Assembly: GCF_964253035.1 (NCBI RefSeq) | Contig: NZ_CAXUQL020000001.1 | Span: forward strand, 3,844,001-3,908,000 | DNA from: Pseudorhodoferax sp032153935 | GTDB lineage: Bacteria; Pseudomonadota; Gammaproteobacteria; Burkholderiales; Burkholderiaceae_C | Reading direction: 5' to 3' | DNA: 64,000 nucleotides | In this document: positions 1 through 7,539 of the stretch, piece by piece | Layout of the letters: every line of letters begins with the position of its first letter | How positions within the stretch are numbered: the stretch's first letter is position 1 | The notes under the pieces: generated by a model | Databases searched by the model: none | What the model saw: only the letters and a program-made list of their open reading frames with translations | What the model was told of the DNA's origin: nothing | Made by a program: the position numbers and the translations under genes

Positions 1-231
1 GCGCTTGCGCCTGAAGCCCCGTTCTGGCTGAGCGCGCTGCGCCACTTCGGCACGGCCCTGCTGGCCGTGGGCACCATCGCGCTGGCCGTGGGCCTGCTGT
101 CCATGCCCGTGAAGGCGCAGACGCTGGCCGAGCTGGGCATCGGCCACCAGAAGTCCGCCAGCCTGTTCGTGCTGCGCCAGGCCCAGCGCACGCTGGAGAC
201 CGGCGAAGCCGTGGTGTTCGCCCAGGATTGA
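1..231 (+). CDS. 3' end of an open frame, possibly a truncated sulfonate-binding protein
   Basis: A frame open from the first base ends at TGA 229-231. It encodes a hydrophobic, signal-peptide-like stretch (ALLAVGTIALAVGLL) followed by an AQ cleavage-like site and then GIGHQKSASLFVL. That last stretch resembles the mature N-terminus of the sulfonate-binding protein encoded next (RIGHQKGALNVL). The frame stops about 35 residues later, far short of the roughly 300 residues of that family. It may be a decayed or truncated duplicate of ssuA, or the tail of an unrelated protein whose start lies outside the window. The true start is not visible, so function is not assigned. Confidence 0.4.
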   Translation, partial: ALAPEAPFWLSALRHFGTALLAVGTIALAVGLLSMPVKAQTLAELGIGHQKSASLFVLRQAQRTLETGEAVVFAQD

Positions 232-252
232 TCCATTGCCGAGAAGCACGAC

Positions 253-1212
253 ATGACCGCCATCTCCCTTGTGCGCCGCCGCCTGGTCCAGGCCACCGCC
301 GCAGCCATCGCCTTGCCCGGTTCCAGCACCTTCGCGCAGGTCTCGCAGCGGCAGTTGCGCATCGGCCACCAGAAGGGCGCGCTCAACGTGCTCAAGGGCC
401 GCGGCACGCTGGACAAGCGGCTCGCGCCGCTGGGCGTGGCCATCAAGTGGACCGAGTTCACGGCCGGCCCGGTGCAGCTGGAAGCGCTCAACGTGGGCTC
501 GATCGACTTCGGCGACGTGGGCGAGGCCCCGCCGATCTTCGCGCAGGCCGCGGGGGCGCCGCTGGCCTATGTGGCGGCCACCGTGCCGCGCCCGGCGTCC
601 GAGGCGGTGCTGGTGCCCGCGCCATCGGCCATCCAAAGCGTGGCCGATCTCAAGGGCAGGAAGATCGCGCTGAACAAGGGCAGCAACGTCCACTACTTCA
701 TCGTCAAGCTGTTCGAGAAGCACGGCCTGGCGTACAGCGACCTGAACCTGGTCTACCTGCCACCGGCCGATGCGCGTGCGGCCTTCGAGAAGGGATCGGT
801 CGACGCCTGGGTGATCTGGGACCCGTTCCTGGCTGCGGCCGAGAAGGCGCTGGGCGCGCGCGTGCTGGCCGATGCGCAGGGCGTGGTCGGCAACCGTGCC
901 TACTACTTCTCCTCGCTGGGCTACGTGGCGAAGAACGCCGACGTGCTGGCCATCGTGACCGAGGAAATCAACGCGCTGGACCGCTGGTCCGAGGCCCACA
1001 AGGACGCCTTCGCGGGCGAACTGGCCACGCTGCTGGGCCTGCCCAAGCCGGTGCTGGACCTGTCGGTCGGCCGCAGCCGCTACGGCACCACGCCGATCAC
1101 GCGCGCCATCCTTGCGGAGCAGCAGCAGATCGCCGACACCTTCCACGCATTGAAGCTCATTCCCAAGCCCATTCAGGTGCTCGAGGCCGCCGCGCCCGGC
1201 ATCGCCGCCTGA
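253..1212 (+). CDS. ssuA: Aliphatic sulfonate ABC transporter, periplasmic substrate-binding protein
   Basis: A 319-residue periplasmic binding protein for alkanesulfonates or taurine-like compounds, feeding the SsuBC transporter encoded downstream. The N-terminus has a twin-arginine-like RRR followed by a hydrophobic segment and an AQ cleavage site near residue 29. The mature protein begins with the family-typical RIGHQKGALNVLK block. Later blocks are also diagnostic: LEALNVGSIDFGDVGEAPP near residue 75, LKGRKIALNKGSN near 135 and DAWVIWDPFLA near 180. The stop lies 6 bp before ssuD, so the two are co-transcribed. It is one of three full-length paralogues in the window. Confidence 0.93.
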   Translation: MTAISLVRRRLVQATAAAIALPGSSTFAQVSQRQLRIGHQKGALNVLKGRGTLDKRLAPLGVAIKWTEFTAGPVQLEALNVGSIDFGDVGEAPPIFAQAAGAPLAYVAATVPRPASEAVLVPAPSAIQSVADLKGRKIALNKGSNVHYFIVKLFEKHGLAYSDLNLVYLPPADARAAFEKGSVDAWVIWDPFLAAAEKALGARVLADAQGVVGNRAYYFSSLGYVAKNADVLAIVTEEINALDRWSEAHKDAFAGELATLLGLPKPVLDLSVGRSRYGTTPITRAILAEQQQIADTFHALKLIPKPIQVLEAAAPGIAA

Positions 1213-1218
1213 TCCGCC

Positions 1219-2406
1219 ATGCAAGTCTTCTGGTTCCTCCCCACCCACGGCGACAGCCGCTACCTCGGCACCGGCGAAGGCGCGCGCCAGGTCGACCTGT
1301 CCTATCTGCAGCAGGTGGCCGGCGCGGCCGACCGCCTGGGCTACGAGGGCGTGCTGATCCCCACCGGCCGCTCGTGCGAAGACCCCTGGGTGATCGCCTC
1401 CAGCCTGGTCGGCGCGACGCAGCGCCTGAAGTTCCTCGTGGCCGTGCGGCCCGGACTGCACCAGCCCGCGCTGGCCGCGCGCATGGCCGCCACCTTCGAC
1501 CGGCTCTCGGGCGGGCGCCTGCTCGTCAACCTGGTCACCGGTGGCGACCAGGGCGAGCTGGAGGGCGACGGCGTGTTCCAGGACCATGCGGCGCGCTACG
1601 AACAGTCGGCCGAGTTCATCCGCGTCTGGCGCGAGATCCTGGCGCGCAGCCATGGCACCGAGACCTATGACTTCGCCGGCAAGCACCTGAGCGTGAAGGG
1701 CGCGCGGCTGCTGTACCCGCCCGTGCAGAAGCCGCATCCGCCCGTGTGGTTCGGCGGCTCCTCGCCGGCCGCGCAGGACCTGGCGGCCGAGCAGGTCGAG
1801 GCCTACCTGACCTGGGGCGAGCCGCCGGCCGATGTGGCGGCCAAGATCGAGGCCGTGCGCACGCGTGCGGCGCAGCAGGGCCGCACGCTGCAGTTCGGCA
1901 TCCGCCTGCACGTGATCGTGCGCGAGACCGAGGACGAAGCCTGGCGCGCCGCCGAATCGCTGATCAGCCGCCTGGACGACGCCACCGTGGACCGCGCCCA
2001 GGCCGTGTTCGCCAAGATGGATTCCGTGGGCCAGCAGCGCATGGCCGCGCTGCATGCGCAGGCGCGCGCCAAGGGGGGCGCCTCCAGTCGCTCGCGCGCA
2101 GCGCTGGAGATCAGCCCCAACCTGTGGGCCGGCATCGGCCTGGTGCGCGGTGGCGCCGGCACGGCCCTGGTGGGCAGCCCTACGACCGTGGCCGCGCGCA
2201 TGCAGGAGTACGCCGAACTCGGCATCCACACCTTCATCCTGTCGGGCTACCCGCACCTGGAAGAGGCCTACCGCTTCGCCGAACTGGTGTTTCCGCTGCT
2301 GCCGCTGCAGCTGCGCGACCGCCTGGCCGGCGGCAACGTGACGGGGCCGTTCGGCGAGGTCGTGGCCAACCTGGACGCACCGGCGCGGCTGGCGTCCCAG
2401 AGCTGA
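1219..2406 (+). CDS. ssuD: FMNH2-dependent alkanesulfonate monooxygenase
   Basis: A 395-residue cytoplasmic enzyme that uses FMNH2 and O2 to cleave alkanesulfonates into aldehyde and sulfite, releasing sulfur for assimilation. Its length matches the family (about 380 residues). The sequence opens with the bacterial-luciferase-like VFWFLPTHGDSRYLG. Recognisable active-site segments are IPTGRSCEDPW near residue 50 (conserved Cys), RLHVIVRETE near 225 (Arg/His pair) and LSGYPHLEEAYRFAE near 345 (Tyr). It sits between the binding-protein and permease genes, as expected of an ssu operon. No ssuE flavin reductase is present in the window, so FMNH2 must come from elsewhere. Confidence 0.96.
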   Translation: MQVFWFLPTHGDSRYLGTGEGARQVDLSYLQQVAGAADRLGYEGVLIPTGRSCEDPWVIASSLVGATQRLKFLVAVRPGLHQPALAARMAATFDRLSGGRLLVNLVTGGDQGELEGDGVFQDHAARYEQSAEFIRVWREILARSHGTETYDFAGKHLSVKGARLLYPPVQKPHPPVWFGGSSPAAQDLAAEQVEAYLTWGEPPADVAAKIEAVRTRAAQQGRTLQFGIRLHVIVRETEDEAWRAAESLISRLDDATVDRAQAVFAKMDSVGQQRMAALHAQARAKGGASSRSRAALEISPNLWAGIGLVRGGAGTALVGSPTTVAARMQEYAELGIHTFILSGYPHLEEAYRFAELVFPLLPLQLRDRLAGGNVTGPFGEVVANLDAPARLASQS

Positions 2407-2415
2407 GGACGACAC

Positions 2416-3273
2416 ATGAGCACCCTCGGTTCTGAAATCCGCGAGCCGCAGGTCACGCCGCTGCCGGACGTGACCGACGCACCCGACAACGTGCAGGCCC
2501 CGGCCTGGATCACTGGCGTGGGCAGCCAACTGCTGCCCTGGCTGGTGCCGGTGGCGCTGGTCGCGCTGTGGCAGGCCGCATCCAGCCTGGGCTGGCTGTC
2601 CACGCGCGTGCTGCCAGCGCCGGTCGACGTGGTCACGGCCGCCTGGACCTTGAGCGCCTCGGGCGAACTGTGGACGCACGTGAAGGTCAGCGCCGGCCGC
2701 GCCTTGCTGGGCCTGGCCATCGGCGGCGGCCTCGGCCTGCTGCTGGGCCTCTTGACGGGCTCGGTCCAATTCTTCGAGACCCTGCTGGACTCCACCATCC
2801 AGATGGTGCGCAACATCCCGGCGCTGGCGCTGATTCCGCTCGTGATCCTGTGGTTCGGCATCGACGAGACGGCCAAGCTGTTCCTGATCGCGGTGTCGGT
2901 GTTCTTCCCCATTTACCTCAACACCTTCCATGGCATCCGCAACGTCGACCCGCAGCTGATCGAGATGGGCCGCACCTACGGCCTGTCGCGCTGGCAGCTC
3001 TACAAGGAGGTGATCCTGCCCGGTGCGGTCTCCTCCATCCTCGTGGGCCTGCGCTTCTCGCTGGGCCTGATGTGGGTGATCCTGATCGTGGCCGAAACCA
3101 TCTCGGCCCAGGCCGGCATCGGCTACCTGACCATGAACGCGCGCGAGTTCCTGCAGACCGACGTGGTGCTGGTCGGCATCCTGCTCTACGCGCTGCTCGG
3201 CAAGCTGGCCGACCTCTTGGCGCGCGGGCTCGAACACTGGTGGCTGCGCTGGCACCCCGGCTATGCACGTTGA
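2416..3273 (+). CDS. ssuC: Aliphatic sulfonate ABC transporter permease
   Basis: A 285-residue inner-membrane permease of the BPD_transp_1 type with about six transmembrane segments, from the LVPVALVALWQAA helix near residue 40 onward. The EAA loop that contacts the ATPase is visible as MGRTYGLSRWQLYKEVILPGA near residue 190. Residues 1-35 form a longer hydrophilic N-terminal extension than usual. The gene starts 9 bp after ssuD and overlaps the 5' edge of the next open frame. Its order with ssuA, ssuD and ssuB supports sulfonate uptake. Confidence 0.94.
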   Translation: MSTLGSEIREPQVTPLPDVTDAPDNVQAPAWITGVGSQLLPWLVPVALVALWQAASSLGWLSTRVLPAPVDVVTAAWTLSASGELWTHVKVSAGRALLGLAIGGGLGLLLGLLTGSVQFFETLLDSTIQMVRNIPALALIPLVILWFGIDETAKLFLIAVSVFFPIYLNTFHGIRNVDPQLIEMGRTYGLSRWQLYKEVILPGAVSSILVGLRFSLGLMWVILIVAETISAQAGIGYLTMNAREFLQTDVVLVGILLYALLGKLADLLARGLEHWWLRWHPGYAR

Positions 3274-3295
3274 CTTCCATACGGATTCCTCTGTC

Positions 3296-4264
3296 ATGAC
3301 TCCATCCTTTGCGGTCACACGCCGCGGTGCGCTCGGCGCGCTGGCCACCCTCTCGGCCGGTGCCGCGTGGGCCCAGCCTGCACCGACCACCGTGCGCATC
3401 GGCTACCAGAAGTCGTCCACGCTGACCGTGGTGCTCAAGTCGCAGGGCACGCTGGAACGCCGGCTCGCGCCGCTGAACACCAAGGTCAGCTGGCACGAAT
3501 TCACGAGCGGGCTGCCGCTGCTCGAAGCGCTGAACCTGGACAACCTGGACTTCAGCGCCGACGTGGCCGACACCGTGCCCGTGTTCGCGCAGGCGGCCGG
3601 CGCGCAACTGACCTTCGTCGCCCAGGAAGCGCCTTCGCCCACGGCCCAGGCCATCGTGGTGCGTGCGGATTCGCCGCTGCGCAGCGTGGCCGAGCTCAAG
3701 GGCAGGAAGGTCGGCTTCGCCAAGGCGGCCGGCGCGCACTACCTGCTGATCGCCGCGCTGGAGCAGGCCGGCCTGTCCTTCAAGGACATCGAGCCGGCCT
3801 ACCTCACGCCGGCCGACGGCCGCGCCGCCTTCGAGCGCGGTGCCATCGACGCCTGGGTGATCTGGGACCCGTTCCTGTCGGCCGCGCAGCGCCAGTCCCA
3901 TGCGCGTGTGCTGGCCGACGGCACGGGCATTGCCAGCTACCAGCGCTACTACCTGGCCAGCACCAGGTTCGCCCAGGCCCGCGCCGATGTGCTGGAGGTG
4001 ATCTACGCCGAACTGGCCAAGGCCGGCCAATGGGTCAAGGCCAACCCCGATGCTGCGGCGGCGCTGCTGTCGCCAGTGTGGGGCGTGGACCTGCCCACCG
4101 TGCTGCAGGCGAATGGCCGGCGCAGCTACGCCGTGCGCGCGGCCGTGCCGGCGGGCCTGGCGGAGCAGCAGAAGATTGCCGATGCCTTCTTTGCCGAGAA
4201 GCTGCTGCCGCGGCGCGTGAACGCGCTCGACATTCCTCTGTTCAAACCCGGGAGTGCGACATGA
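3296..4264 (+). CDS. Second sulfonate-type ABC substrate-binding protein in the ssu operon
   Basis: A 322-residue periplasmic binding protein paralogous to the one at 253-1212. Start 3296 is chosen because it gives a compact Tat-like leader (TRRGALGAL, cleavage after AWAQ). An in-frame ATG at 3263 would add 11 residues and overlap ssuC. Family blocks are present: RIGYQKSSTLTVVLKSQGTLE, LEALNLDNLDFSADVADT, LKGRKVGFAKAAGAHY and DAWVIWDPFLSAA. Its stop overlaps the ssuB start as ATGA, implying translational coupling. Two binding proteins sharing one permease and ATPase suggests a widened sulfonate range; the actual substrate is unknown. Confidence 0.9.
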   Translation: MTPSFAVTRRGALGALATLSAGAAWAQPAPTTVRIGYQKSSTLTVVLKSQGTLERRLAPLNTKVSWHEFTSGLPLLEALNLDNLDFSADVADTVPVFAQAAGAQLTFVAQEAPSPTAQAIVVRADSPLRSVAELKGRKVGFAKAAGAHYLLIAALEQAGLSFKDIEPAYLTPADGRAAFERGAIDAWVIWDPFLSAAQRQSHARVLADGTGIASYQRYYLASTRFAQARADVLEVIYAELAKAGQWVKANPDAAAALLSPVWGVDLPTVLQANGRRSYAVRAAVPAGLAEQQKIADAFFAEKLLPRRVNALDIPLFKPGSAT

Positions 4265-5046
4265 GCGAAGGTGGCGTGCGCCTGAAGGCGCGCAAGCTGA
4301 CCAAGCGCTACGGCGCGCGCACCGTGTTGCAGAACACGCAGCTGGACATCGCGCCCGGCGAGTTCATCGCCATCGTCGGCCGCAGCGGCTGCGGCAAGAG
4401 CACCTTGCTGCGGCTGGTGGCCGGCCTGGAGGCGTCCAGCGGCGGCAGCCTGCAGGTCGACGGCCAGGCCATCACGGGCCTGAATCCGCAGACCCGCATC
4501 ATGTTCCAGGAGGCCCGCCTCCTGCCCTGGAAGCGCGTGCTGGACAACGTGCTGCTGGGCCTGCCCGATGCGGCGCGCCCGCGCGGCGAAGAGGTGCTGG
4601 CCCAGGTCGGCCTGGCCGAGCGCGCGCGCGAATGGCCGGCCCGCCTGTCCGGCGGCCAGCGCCAGCGCGTGGCCCTGGCGCGCGCGCTGGTGCACCGGCC
4701 GCAACTGCTGCTGCTCGACGAGCCGCTGGGCGCGCTGGACGCGCTGACCCGCATCGAGATGCACCGCCTCATCGAAGATCTGTGGCAGCGCCACCGCTTC
4801 ACGGCGCTGCTGGTCACGCACGACGTGCAGGAGGCCGTGGCCCTGGCCGACCGCGTGGTGCTGATCGAGGACGGCCGCATCGCGCTGGACCAGCGCATCG
4901 ATCTGCCGCGCCCGCGTTCGCAGGGCGACGCGGCCTTCGCAGCCATCGAGAAACGCATCCTCGACCGCGTGCTGCAAAAGCCCGCGGTCGAGCACCCCGA
5001 ACCCGAGCGCCTGCACCCCGCGCATGCCCTGCGTTGGGCGGTCTGA
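4261..5046 (+). CDS. ssuB: Aliphatic sulfonate ABC transporter ATP-binding protein
   Basis: A 261-residue cytoplasmic ATPase that powers SsuC. Walker A is GRSGCGKST (near residue 40), the Q-loop region is MFQEARLLPWKRV (near 82), the signature is LSGGQRQRVALARAL (near 130), Walker B is LLLLDEPLGALDA (near 155) and the switch His is in VTHDVQEA (near 188). The MFQEARLLPW sequence is typical of the SsuB/TauB subgroup. The start overlaps the preceding gene by 4 bp. The last 35 residues extend beyond the ATPase fold. Confidence 0.95.
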   Translation: MSEGGVRLKARKLTKRYGARTVLQNTQLDIAPGEFIAIVGRSGCGKSTLLRLVAGLEASSGGSLQVDGQAITGLNPQTRIMFQEARLLPWKRVLDNVLLGLPDAARPRGEEVLAQVGLAERAREWPARLSGGQRQRVALARALVHRPQLLLLDEPLGALDALTRIEMHRLIEDLWQRHRFTALLVTHDVQEAVALADRVVLIEDGRIALDQRIDLPRPRSQGDAAFAAIEKRILDRVLQKPAVEHPEPERLHPAHALRWAV

Positions 5047-5073
5047 CCTTTCACCACAACAAGGAGTTATTCC

Positions 5074-5289
5074 ATGAGCATCCAAGCCATCAACGTGCGC
5101 AACCAGTTCCGCGGCAAGGTCAAGGAGATCATCCGCGGCGACGTGGTCTCCGAGGTCGATGTCGAGACGCCCTGGGGCATCGTCACCTCCGTCATCACCA
5201 CGCGCTCGGTCGACGAGCTCGCGCTCCAGCCGGGCTCGGACGTGGTCGCGCTCGTGAAGTCCACCGAAGTCTCGATCGCCAAGCTCTGA
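5074..5289 (+). CDS. Small TOBE-domain (molybdopterin-binding-like) protein
   Basis: A 71-residue protein consisting of one TOBE/Mop-type domain (NQFRGKVKEIIRGDVVSEVDVETPWGIVTSVIT, then VALVKSTEVSIAKL). Such proteins bind oxyanions such as molybdate and are often encoded at the end of ssu operons, where they are sometimes called SsuF. A clear AAGGAG lies 8-13 bases before the start codon, and the gene follows ssuB by 27 bp in the same direction. Whether it binds molybdate or helps organosulfur uptake cannot be decided from sequence. Confidence 0.88.
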   Translation: MSIQAINVRNQFRGKVKEIIRGDVVSEVDVETPWGIVTSVITTRSVDELALQPGSDVVALVKSTEVSIAKL

Positions 5290-5325
5290 ACGCGGCGGGG
5301 CGATGGCTTAGCATCGCCAGCGCCC

Positions 5326-6213
5326 ATGCCTGCCCACGACGACGACACCGCCGCCTCCTTCCTCACGCGCATCCGCGAGGCGCTAGACCAGCTGCCGCCG
5401 ACCGAGCAGCGGCTGGGCCGCTTCATCCTCGACTTCCCGGGCGAGCTGGCCAGCTACAGCGCTTCCGAGCTGGCGCACCAGGCGGGTGTGTCCAACGCCA
5501 GCGTGACGCGCTTCGTGCGCCGGCTGGGCTATGCCAGCTACGAGGAGGCGCGCCGCCATGCGCGCGACCAGCGCTCGGCCGGCTCGCCGCTGTACCTCTC
5601 TCCACGCACCGCCGACGCACTGGGTGGCAGCAGCGCCGCCCACGCGCAGGCCGCGCACGACAACATCGCCGCCACCCTGCGCGGCATCGACGATGCCCAG
5701 CTCGACGCCATCGCCCAGGCCATGGTGCATGCACGTGCGGTCTGGTTCCTGGGCTTTCGCAACAACCGCAGCTTCGCGGCCTACCTGCGCTGGCAACTGG
5801 CCCAGGTGCTGCCGCGCACGCAGGTGCTGCCCGGGCCCGGCGAGACGCTGGCCGAGTACGCCGTGGACATCGCCGCGGGCGACGTGCTCGTGGTGTTCGC
5901 GCTGCGCCGCAGCCCGGCCGTGGCGGCGGCCTTCGCGCGGCACGCCACGCAAGCAGGTGCCCAGGTGGTGTTCGTGACCGAGCCTTCGTCGGCCGAGGGC
6001 GCCGGTGCGCGCTGGGTCCTGCACTGCCACACGGCCGCGCCCGGGCCCCTGGACAGCCATGTGGCGCCGATGCTGATGTGCGAGCTGCTGGCCACGCGCA
6101 CGCTGCAGGCGGCAGGCGCGGCCGGTCGCCAGCGTCTGGCCGGCGTGGAGGCCGCGCATGCGGCACTGGGCGAGCTGCGCACCGCGCCCCGGGACGACAC
6201 CGCCGGACTCTGA
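5326..6213 (+). CDS. MurR/RpiR-family transcriptional regulator
   Basis: A 295-residue two-domain regulator. Residues 15-85 form the RpiR helix-turn-helix (LPPTEQRLGRFILDFPGE, then ASELAHQAGVSNASVTRFVRRLGY). Residues 130-250 form a SIS sugar-isomerase-like effector domain (VWFLGFRNNRSFAAYLRWQLAQ and DVLVVFALRRSPAVAAAF). It is co-directional with, and 36 bp after, the ssu operon, so it may regulate that operon or be co-transcribed with it. RpiR regulators usually sense phosphosugars; the ligand here is unknown. Confidence 0.88.
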   Translation: MPAHDDDTAASFLTRIREALDQLPPTEQRLGRFILDFPGELASYSASELAHQAGVSNASVTRFVRRLGYASYEEARRHARDQRSAGSPLYLSPRTADALGGSSAAHAQAAHDNIAATLRGIDDAQLDAIAQAMVHARAVWFLGFRNNRSFAAYLRWQLAQVLPRTQVLPGPGETLAEYAVDIAAGDVLVVFALRRSPAVAAAFARHATQAGAQVVFVTEPSSAEGAGARWVLHCHTAAPGPLDSHVAPMLMCELLATRTLQAAGAAGRQRLAGVEAAHAALGELRTAPRDDTAGL

Positions 6214-6322
6214 CGCCCCCCGGGGGCGGTGCGTCGAAATACCTGACAACGCGTCATGTTGGCCGCATGGCTCGTCACGCTTTTGCGCGAAATTTTCCTG
6301 TTGTGTCAAAGACTTGCTGCAT

Positions 6323-6339
6323 TTGGCATGGATGCTGCT
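6323..6339 (+). promoter_or_regulatory. Sigma-54-type -24/-12 promoter for the PEP-CTERM gene
   Basis: The sequence TTGGCATGGATGCTGCT has GG at 6325-6326 and GC at 6337-6338 with exactly 10 bases between them, the RpoN spacing. It matches the YTGGCACG-N4-TTGCW consensus at all but two informative positions. It lies about 60 bp before the start codon at 6399, in an AT-rich leader. PEP-CTERM genes in related bacteria are known to depend on RpoN with the PrsK/PrsR two-component system, so the placement fits. Confidence 0.65.
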
Positions 6340-6398
6340 CTAAATGCCCGGTTCGATGTTTCGAACTTGCTTCATTTCTTTAACCATTCGGAGATCCC

Positions 6399-7244
6399 AT
6401 GCTGTTTTTCAAGCAAGCGGCCGCCGTGCTGGCCCTGGCCAGCGCTGTGGTGGCGCCTGCCGCTTCGGCCGCCGTTGTCACGCTTCCCACCTCGGCGCTG
6501 AACGCATCCAGCGGCGTCTACACGCCCAATGGCTACTACACCAACAACATCGGCCAGGTCGCCGTCATGACCGGCGGGGGCGCCACGCCCAACATCGGTG
6601 GCGCGGACGGCCGCAACGACGACGGCTACATGGCCCTGAACCTGGGCTTCAGCTTCACCTTCTTCGGCCAGACCTACACCAGCCTGTTCCTCAACAACAA
6701 CGGCAACGTGAGCTTCGGCAGCGGAATCTCGGCGTACGTGCCTTCTGGCCCGACGGGCGCCGACGCACCCGTCATCTCGACCTTCTTCGGCGACGTGGAC
6801 ACCACCGGCCCCGCATCGGGCGTCATGCACTACAGCCTGAGCGCCAACCAGCTGGTCGTGACCTGGGACCAGGTCGGCTACTTCGACAGCAAGGACGACC
6901 TGCTCAACAGCTTCCAGCTGGTGCTGCGCAGCAACGACTACGTGCTGCCCGAGGGCGAGGGCCAGATCGGCTTCTTCTACGGCAACATGGACTGGGAACA
7001 GACCGACACCAGCCAGACGGCTGCCGTCGGCTTCGGCGACGGGCAGGGCAATGCCGTGGTGATCGCCGGCTCCAACACGCCGGGCATGAACGACGTGGTC
7101 GATGGCCAGTACATCTGGTTCGACCCGAACCTGCGTCCGGTGGAGCCGCAGGAACCCGGTGAGGTGCCCGAACCGGCCTCGCTGGCCCTGGTCGGCCTGG
7201 CGCTGGCCGGCCTGGTCGCGAACCGCCGCCGCAAGAAGGCCTGA
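6399..7244 (+). CDS. PEP-CTERM sorting-domain protein with NIDO-like extracellular domain
   Basis: A 281-residue exported protein. Residues 1-23 are a signal peptide (AAAVLALASAVVAPAASA). Residues 85-215 resemble a nidogen (NIDO)-type extracellular fold: FSFTFFGQTYTSLFLNNNGN, then FFGDVDTT and a late QIGFFYGNMDW. The C-terminus is a canonical PEP-CTERM anchor: VPEPASLALVGLALAGL followed by NRRRKK. Such proteins are processed by exosortase at the inner membrane and usually act in exopolysaccharide matrix or floc formation. No exosortase gene is in the window. A GGAG lies a few bases before the ATG. Confidence 0.92.
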   Translation: MLFFKQAAAVLALASAVVAPAASAAVVTLPTSALNASSGVYTPNGYYTNNIGQVAVMTGGGATPNIGGADGRNDDGYMALNLGFSFTFFGQTYTSLFLNNNGNVSFGSGISAYVPSGPTGADAPVISTFFGDVDTTGPASGVMHYSLSANQLVVTWDQVGYFDSKDDLLNSFQLVLRSNDYVLPEGEGQIGFFYGNMDWEQTDTSQTAAVGFGDGQGNAVVIAGSNTPGMNDVVDGQYIWFDPNLRPVEPQEPGEVPEPASLALVGLALAGLVANRRRKKA

Positions 7245-7254
7245 GCGCCCGAAG

Positions 7255-7311
7255 GCCCCGCCTCCAGGCACGCACCTGGACGGGGCCGGCAGCCGCGGCC
7301 CGCGGCTGCCA
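7255..7311 (+). terminator. Two adjacent GC-rich hairpins after the PEP-CTERM gene
   Basis: Ten bases after the stop codon an inverted repeat pairs GGCCCCG...CCAGG with CCTGG...CGGGGCC (7255-7288). A perfect 11-bp inverted repeat with a 1-base centre follows (GGCAGCCGCGG / CCGCGGCTGCC, 7289-7311). No T-tract follows, so an intrinsic terminator is plausible but unproven. Confidence 0.5.
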
Positions 7312-7381
7312 GAGCGCGGCTGCCCTGCCGCGCAACCTGGGGCCCAGCGCCGGCTCCAGTACCTCCGTCCTCCTCCGTCAG

Positions 7382-7465
7382 CAAACCCCGGGTTTGTCCG
7401 GATGTTTGTGAAAATCCAATTTCATAAACAATATGGTTTGAAAAATGCTTTTCATAACCAGTGCC
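7382..7465 (+). promoter_or_regulatory. AT-rich promoter/operator region of the MFS-racemase operon
   Basis: In an otherwise GC-rich intergenic stretch, CAAACCC-C-GGGTTTG (7382-7396) is a perfect 7-bp inverted repeat. It is followed by an AT-rich segment with a partial dyad, TTTCATAAAC...GTTTGAAA (about 7420-7444). Together they look like an operator beside a promoter for the downstream MFS gene. The cognate regulator is not identifiable, and no canonical -35/-10 pair is claimed. Confidence 0.4.
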
Positions 7466-7539
7466 CAAGCCGGGCACCACGCGGGTGCGGCCGAGGCGGT
7501 CGCCAGCCCTTCAGCGCAGGCAACACGGAGGTATCCACC

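Noticed and set aside
228..1670. 480-codon plus-strand frame overlapping ssuA and ssuD
   Set aside because: It is out of frame with two well-supported genes and rich in Arg/Gly without domains.
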